Source: Amphibalanus amphitrite
Taxonomy: Eukaryota > Arthropoda > Thecostraca > Balanomorpha > Balanidae
Assembly: GCF_019059575.1 (NCBI RefSeq)
Contig: NW_024881784.1
Location: forward strand, 434,001-498,000
Length of the DNA stretch: 64,000 nucleotides
Direction: 5' to 3'
Position numbers and translations under genes: made by a program. Position 1 is the stretch's first letter, and each line of letters starts with the position of its first letter. Under the pieces are notes generated by a model, which saw nothing but the letters and a program-made list of their open reading frames with translations, had not been told where the DNA came from and did not search any database. Below, one piece after another: positions 61,120 through 64,000 of this stretch.

Positions 61120-62315
61120 TTAACCCGGCAGGCGGTGGGCCTACCAGCCACCTTCCACGCGGTGGGGGGGGGATTTTTTTTGCCCCCCCCCCGTATCTCC
61201 GAAACTACTGGACGGATCCGGAAAATTCAAACGGCGTTCGATAGCCCTGTCAAATTTGTCGAGGGAAACCAAATTTCATTGACCTCGGGGTCACCGATGA
61301 CGTCACAGGTCAGGTCAAAGATAAAATGTTTCACCGTTCACAGGGCTTCTAGGGAAAGCGCTATAACACCGAGTAAAACGCATTTTGTCGAAAATCAGCG
61401 ATAAGGCGTCAGTTGTCTAGTACATATGTTGATATTAGAGGTCACTGGTCATACCAGGTCAGGTCACAGGTCAGGTCACCAAAGGTCACCAAGGGTCACC
61501 ACATGAGCCCAACTTTACTAAGGTTATGTGATGCATGTTTTATGGCCAGTTTTTCATTTCCAACTCAATGGTGTTGGTTATAAGACCATCAGGTACGGTT
61601 TAGGTCACTTTCTGGTGGAGGTCAGGTCAAGGTCAGGTCAAAAAAGGTCAAATTTCAAAGTTGATATTTTTGCATAAAATGGGTATCGATTCGATACAGC
61701 TCGTCACGGGGAGTCTAATGGTGGTCTTTGTTTTGCGCTACGAGGTCTAGAATTGCTAAAAATTGAGTTTGAAAATTTGACGTCATCAATTTTGAACAGT
61801 TTTTTTCGCTATAACTTGGCCAAAAAACGAGGTATCGATCTCAAATTTGGTATGTAGATAGAAGGCGATAGGGACTATCACATATATTCCGTTTTTTTTC
61901 GAAATTCAAAAAACTTTTTGGATTTTTTGGCTATTATATTCGAAAAATCTATTTTTTGATTTTTGGGGGTCAAAATCCAAAAAAATCGAAAAACCGAAAT
62001 AACAGTTTTGTAGCCCTTTTGATTTCACACCTTTTATTTCCTAAACATTTTTCTGTATCTCTAAAGCTGTAGGCCTGACAGCTCTTCCCGCGAAACCTTT
62101 TTTTGGGTCGAAAATGGCAAAAATGACGTCACTCTTACGTCATTAGCGGCCAACCTATCATAGCCTTTGGAAAAATTTTTGGTCACCATGTGTGCTAGCT
62201 GCTCCCGGGAGGGTACTGAAAGTTTGGTGACGATCGGCGCAGCGGTTCTCGAGATATATCGAAAAAAGTAAAGGGGGGCAAAAAAATGCCCCCCCCCCCC
62301 CGCCTGGAAGGTTAA
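61120..62315. mobile_element. Complete TTAA-flanked, piggyBac-like element
   Basis: TTAA at 61120 then CCCGGCAGGCGG; the right end (TTAA 62312-62315) gives CCTTCCAGGCGG in reverse complement, and the flanking GAATT/AATTC extends the match. Inside both ends are G-run/T-run/C-run hairpins (about 61163-61190 and 62274-62300). Its left part is homologous to 25389-25610, and 61440-61560 matches 27051-27150, giving the uninterrupted version of the site where the nested transposon landed. AGGTCA arrays lie at 61455-61500 and 61620-61650. No transposase. Confidence 0.78.
61455..61500 (+). promoter_or_regulatory. AGGTCA array (putative nuclear-receptor sites)
   Basis: Six same-direction half-sites: AGGTCAGGTCA, one base, AGGTCAGGTCA, then AAAGGTCA and AAGGGTCA with short spacers. 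Several pair with the 1-5 base spacings used by receptor dimers. Further copies, including TCAAGGTCA, lie at 61620-61650. Function is inferred. Confidence 0.35.
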
Positions 62316-64000
62316 ATTCACTATTTCATCAGTTCATCACTGACTTTCCCTTGGCACCCTAAATATGGCTTTAATTATGTCCGTGCCAGCCTATATCAAA
62401 GTAAGTACGCCTGAGCCATCCACGCATAACAAAACACAAAGTAAATCAGTATTCAGACACCTATCGCATAACGGCAGCAAGAGTCTCAGCCGGCAAAACC
62501 GTAGTAAAAACAATGAAACTTAAATGAAAACTGGCTGTGCCAGCAGTCGACACATAGTTAAGAAGCTTAACACAGATTATATCTCAAACAGCGCAGTGTT
62601 AACTACAAGAAAACTTGAGTTACGCACCAGGTTCAAAGGATACAAAAGATTTACTCGAAGCTCGTAAGACAGAAGTGCACTAATAGAAAGATCCTTTCAG
62701 GCTGTCTTCGCTCACAAAGTGGAATGAAATGGTCTGCACAGTAGGTAAAACTCTGTCAGTTCATTAAAACTGATTGCATTACAGTCGCGCACGATGCTAG
62801 TCGGTAAAATCCGAGGGCGGAAGCGCCCACATATCCCTGCCGAGCGACCTTCGAAATATAGCCTCACAAGTTGCAGCGAATTGAGCAGCTTGTTCCTGCC
62901 GACTGCATGGAGTTGGGATCAGTTGCCGTCGAAATATAACCCTGTAAATAGTGTCACGGACGAGACAGGTCGATCGGCCCAGCCGACGGGAACTTGGCCC
63001 ATAGGTCACACACGGGCCGGCCGGCCGGGGCGCGGGGGCGCGGGGCCGCCGCGCCGGCTGAGGTCAGCCTCCGGGTCGGCCGGTCGGCCACCGCCGGGTC
63101 ACCGGGGTCACACCAGATGGGCAGCCGGCCAAACAGCCCGCCCAGAATCCCCCGACTCAGACCGCGCCGGTCGCGTCCGTATTGATAGCCTCCGTCCAAC
63201 TTTATCCCAGATGTGTTCCGCATCAGCCGGCCGGCCGGCGCTGTGGAGCGCGGCTCTCGCGACACTAGCTCTGTCCGCGTCAGAAGCGTCCTCAGCGACT
63301 CCCGCAGGACGTGTGGCCCCCAGCCGACAGCCGCCTCATACCTTCCCGGCCACGTTTCCAATATAGTGCGCGCGCCCGGCGCCGCTGTCATCCATCACAC
63401 TATCGGCCTGATCAGGACGGACAAATGCGCACGCTGTGGGGTCCCGCGTCGAGCCCGACGCCGCCAGAGACCGGCGCGACTGTCGACCGACTTTTTAGCG
63501 GTCGGCCCGGGGAGGCGGGTGACGGGACACGCCGTGGGTACAGGAGGGAGGGACGCGGGGCGGAGTCGACATGGCGCGGGGGCGGGCCTCCAGGACAGGA
63601 CGCAGGGGGAACGTGGGGTGCCGCGGCAGAGACGGAGCGGAGACGGAAAACGGTGGCCGGGAGCAGCCGAGAAATATCACATACCTACGTCCCATCGCGA
63701 ATCGTGAATGTCACTCATATGTATCATCTTGAATATAATAAACAAGCAACTGGATATGATTAGCAGTAAGACGCAAATACGGCGGCACACAGAAGGCGGT
63801 AAAGGCGATTAACCAAAAGTGCCATTTGAGGTTACAAAACAATGTAATCTGGTGATCAGCAGAATTCTGAGTTTTGTTTATAGATGGAGAAGATCTAACA
63901 TCAAGAGACAAGTAACTTAACTAAATGGACATCAAATTATCAGACCCATCGGCGGGCAAAAAACACTCTAAAACCACGGACTACCGCGTGGCCTCAACCA
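62316..64000. other. AT-rich then CpG-rich right edge, no gene recognised
   Basis: AT-rich to 62800, CpG-dense 62960-63670, then AT-rich to the end. The 190-codon frame at 62794-63366 (plus) is opposed by a 145-codon minus-strand frame in the same CpG-rich DNA, and neither is recognisable. A CpG-rich promoter for a gene beyond the window is possible. Confidence 0.4.

Overview
The window looks like nuclear DNA of a metazoan, most likely an arthropod. A crustacean or other marine invertebrate is possible, but that is a guess. There are no operons, ribosome binding sites or densely packed reading frames. AT-rich stretches alternate with islands crowded with GCCGGC and CpG. Minisatellites and several families of short non-autonomous DNA transposons occupy much of the rest. 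The one recognisable protein homology, a broken DEAD-box helicase at about 43310-44691 on the minus strand, reads as DDX51 / Drosophila Dbp73D and supports an animal source.

The window is gene-poor. Besides the helicase pseudogene, only one small reading frame has protein-like character: 33451-33885, minus strand, 144 codons, with four hydrophobic segments and no recognised family. Nearly all other long open frames lie in CpG-rich or tandem-repeat DNA, where stop codons are rare and both strands stay open. I did not call them.

Layout: 1-3127 is non-coding with a CpG-rich block. 3128-4947 is a 1.8-kb element with inverted ends and GGTAC-rich shoulders. 4948-8933 is quiet apart from a 20-bp minisatellite. 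8934 to about 9450 is a relic of an AGGTCA-rich element. 9450-25317 holds minisatellites, CpG-rich islands and a 150-bp MITE. 25318 to about 27150 is a TTAA-flanked element interrupted by a second transposon with TA-flanked ends. 30935-31588 is an element made of diverged repeat units. 32149-33039 is a full TTAA element, followed by the four-segment reading frame. 36585-36928 is a cluster of perfect hairpins. 37889-39693 is a foldback element with arms of about 440 bp. 41560-42347 holds small repeats, then comes the helicase pseudogene. 46027-48181 has repeats and minisatellites. 52360-53372, 56588-57442 and 61120-62315 are three more AGGTCA-rich TTAA-type elements. The far right is CpG-rich and unannotated.

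The most interesting system is the TTAA-flanked element group: copies at 8934, 25318, 32149, 52360, 56588 (reverse) and 61120. Intact copies are bounded by TTAA, begin with CCC as piggyBac ends do, and carry G-tract/C-tract hairpins just inside the ends. Their interiors are full of AGGTCA nuclear-receptor half-sites, often as direct repeats. No transposase was found, so they would have to be mobilised in trans. Whether the half-sites act as response elements is inference only.
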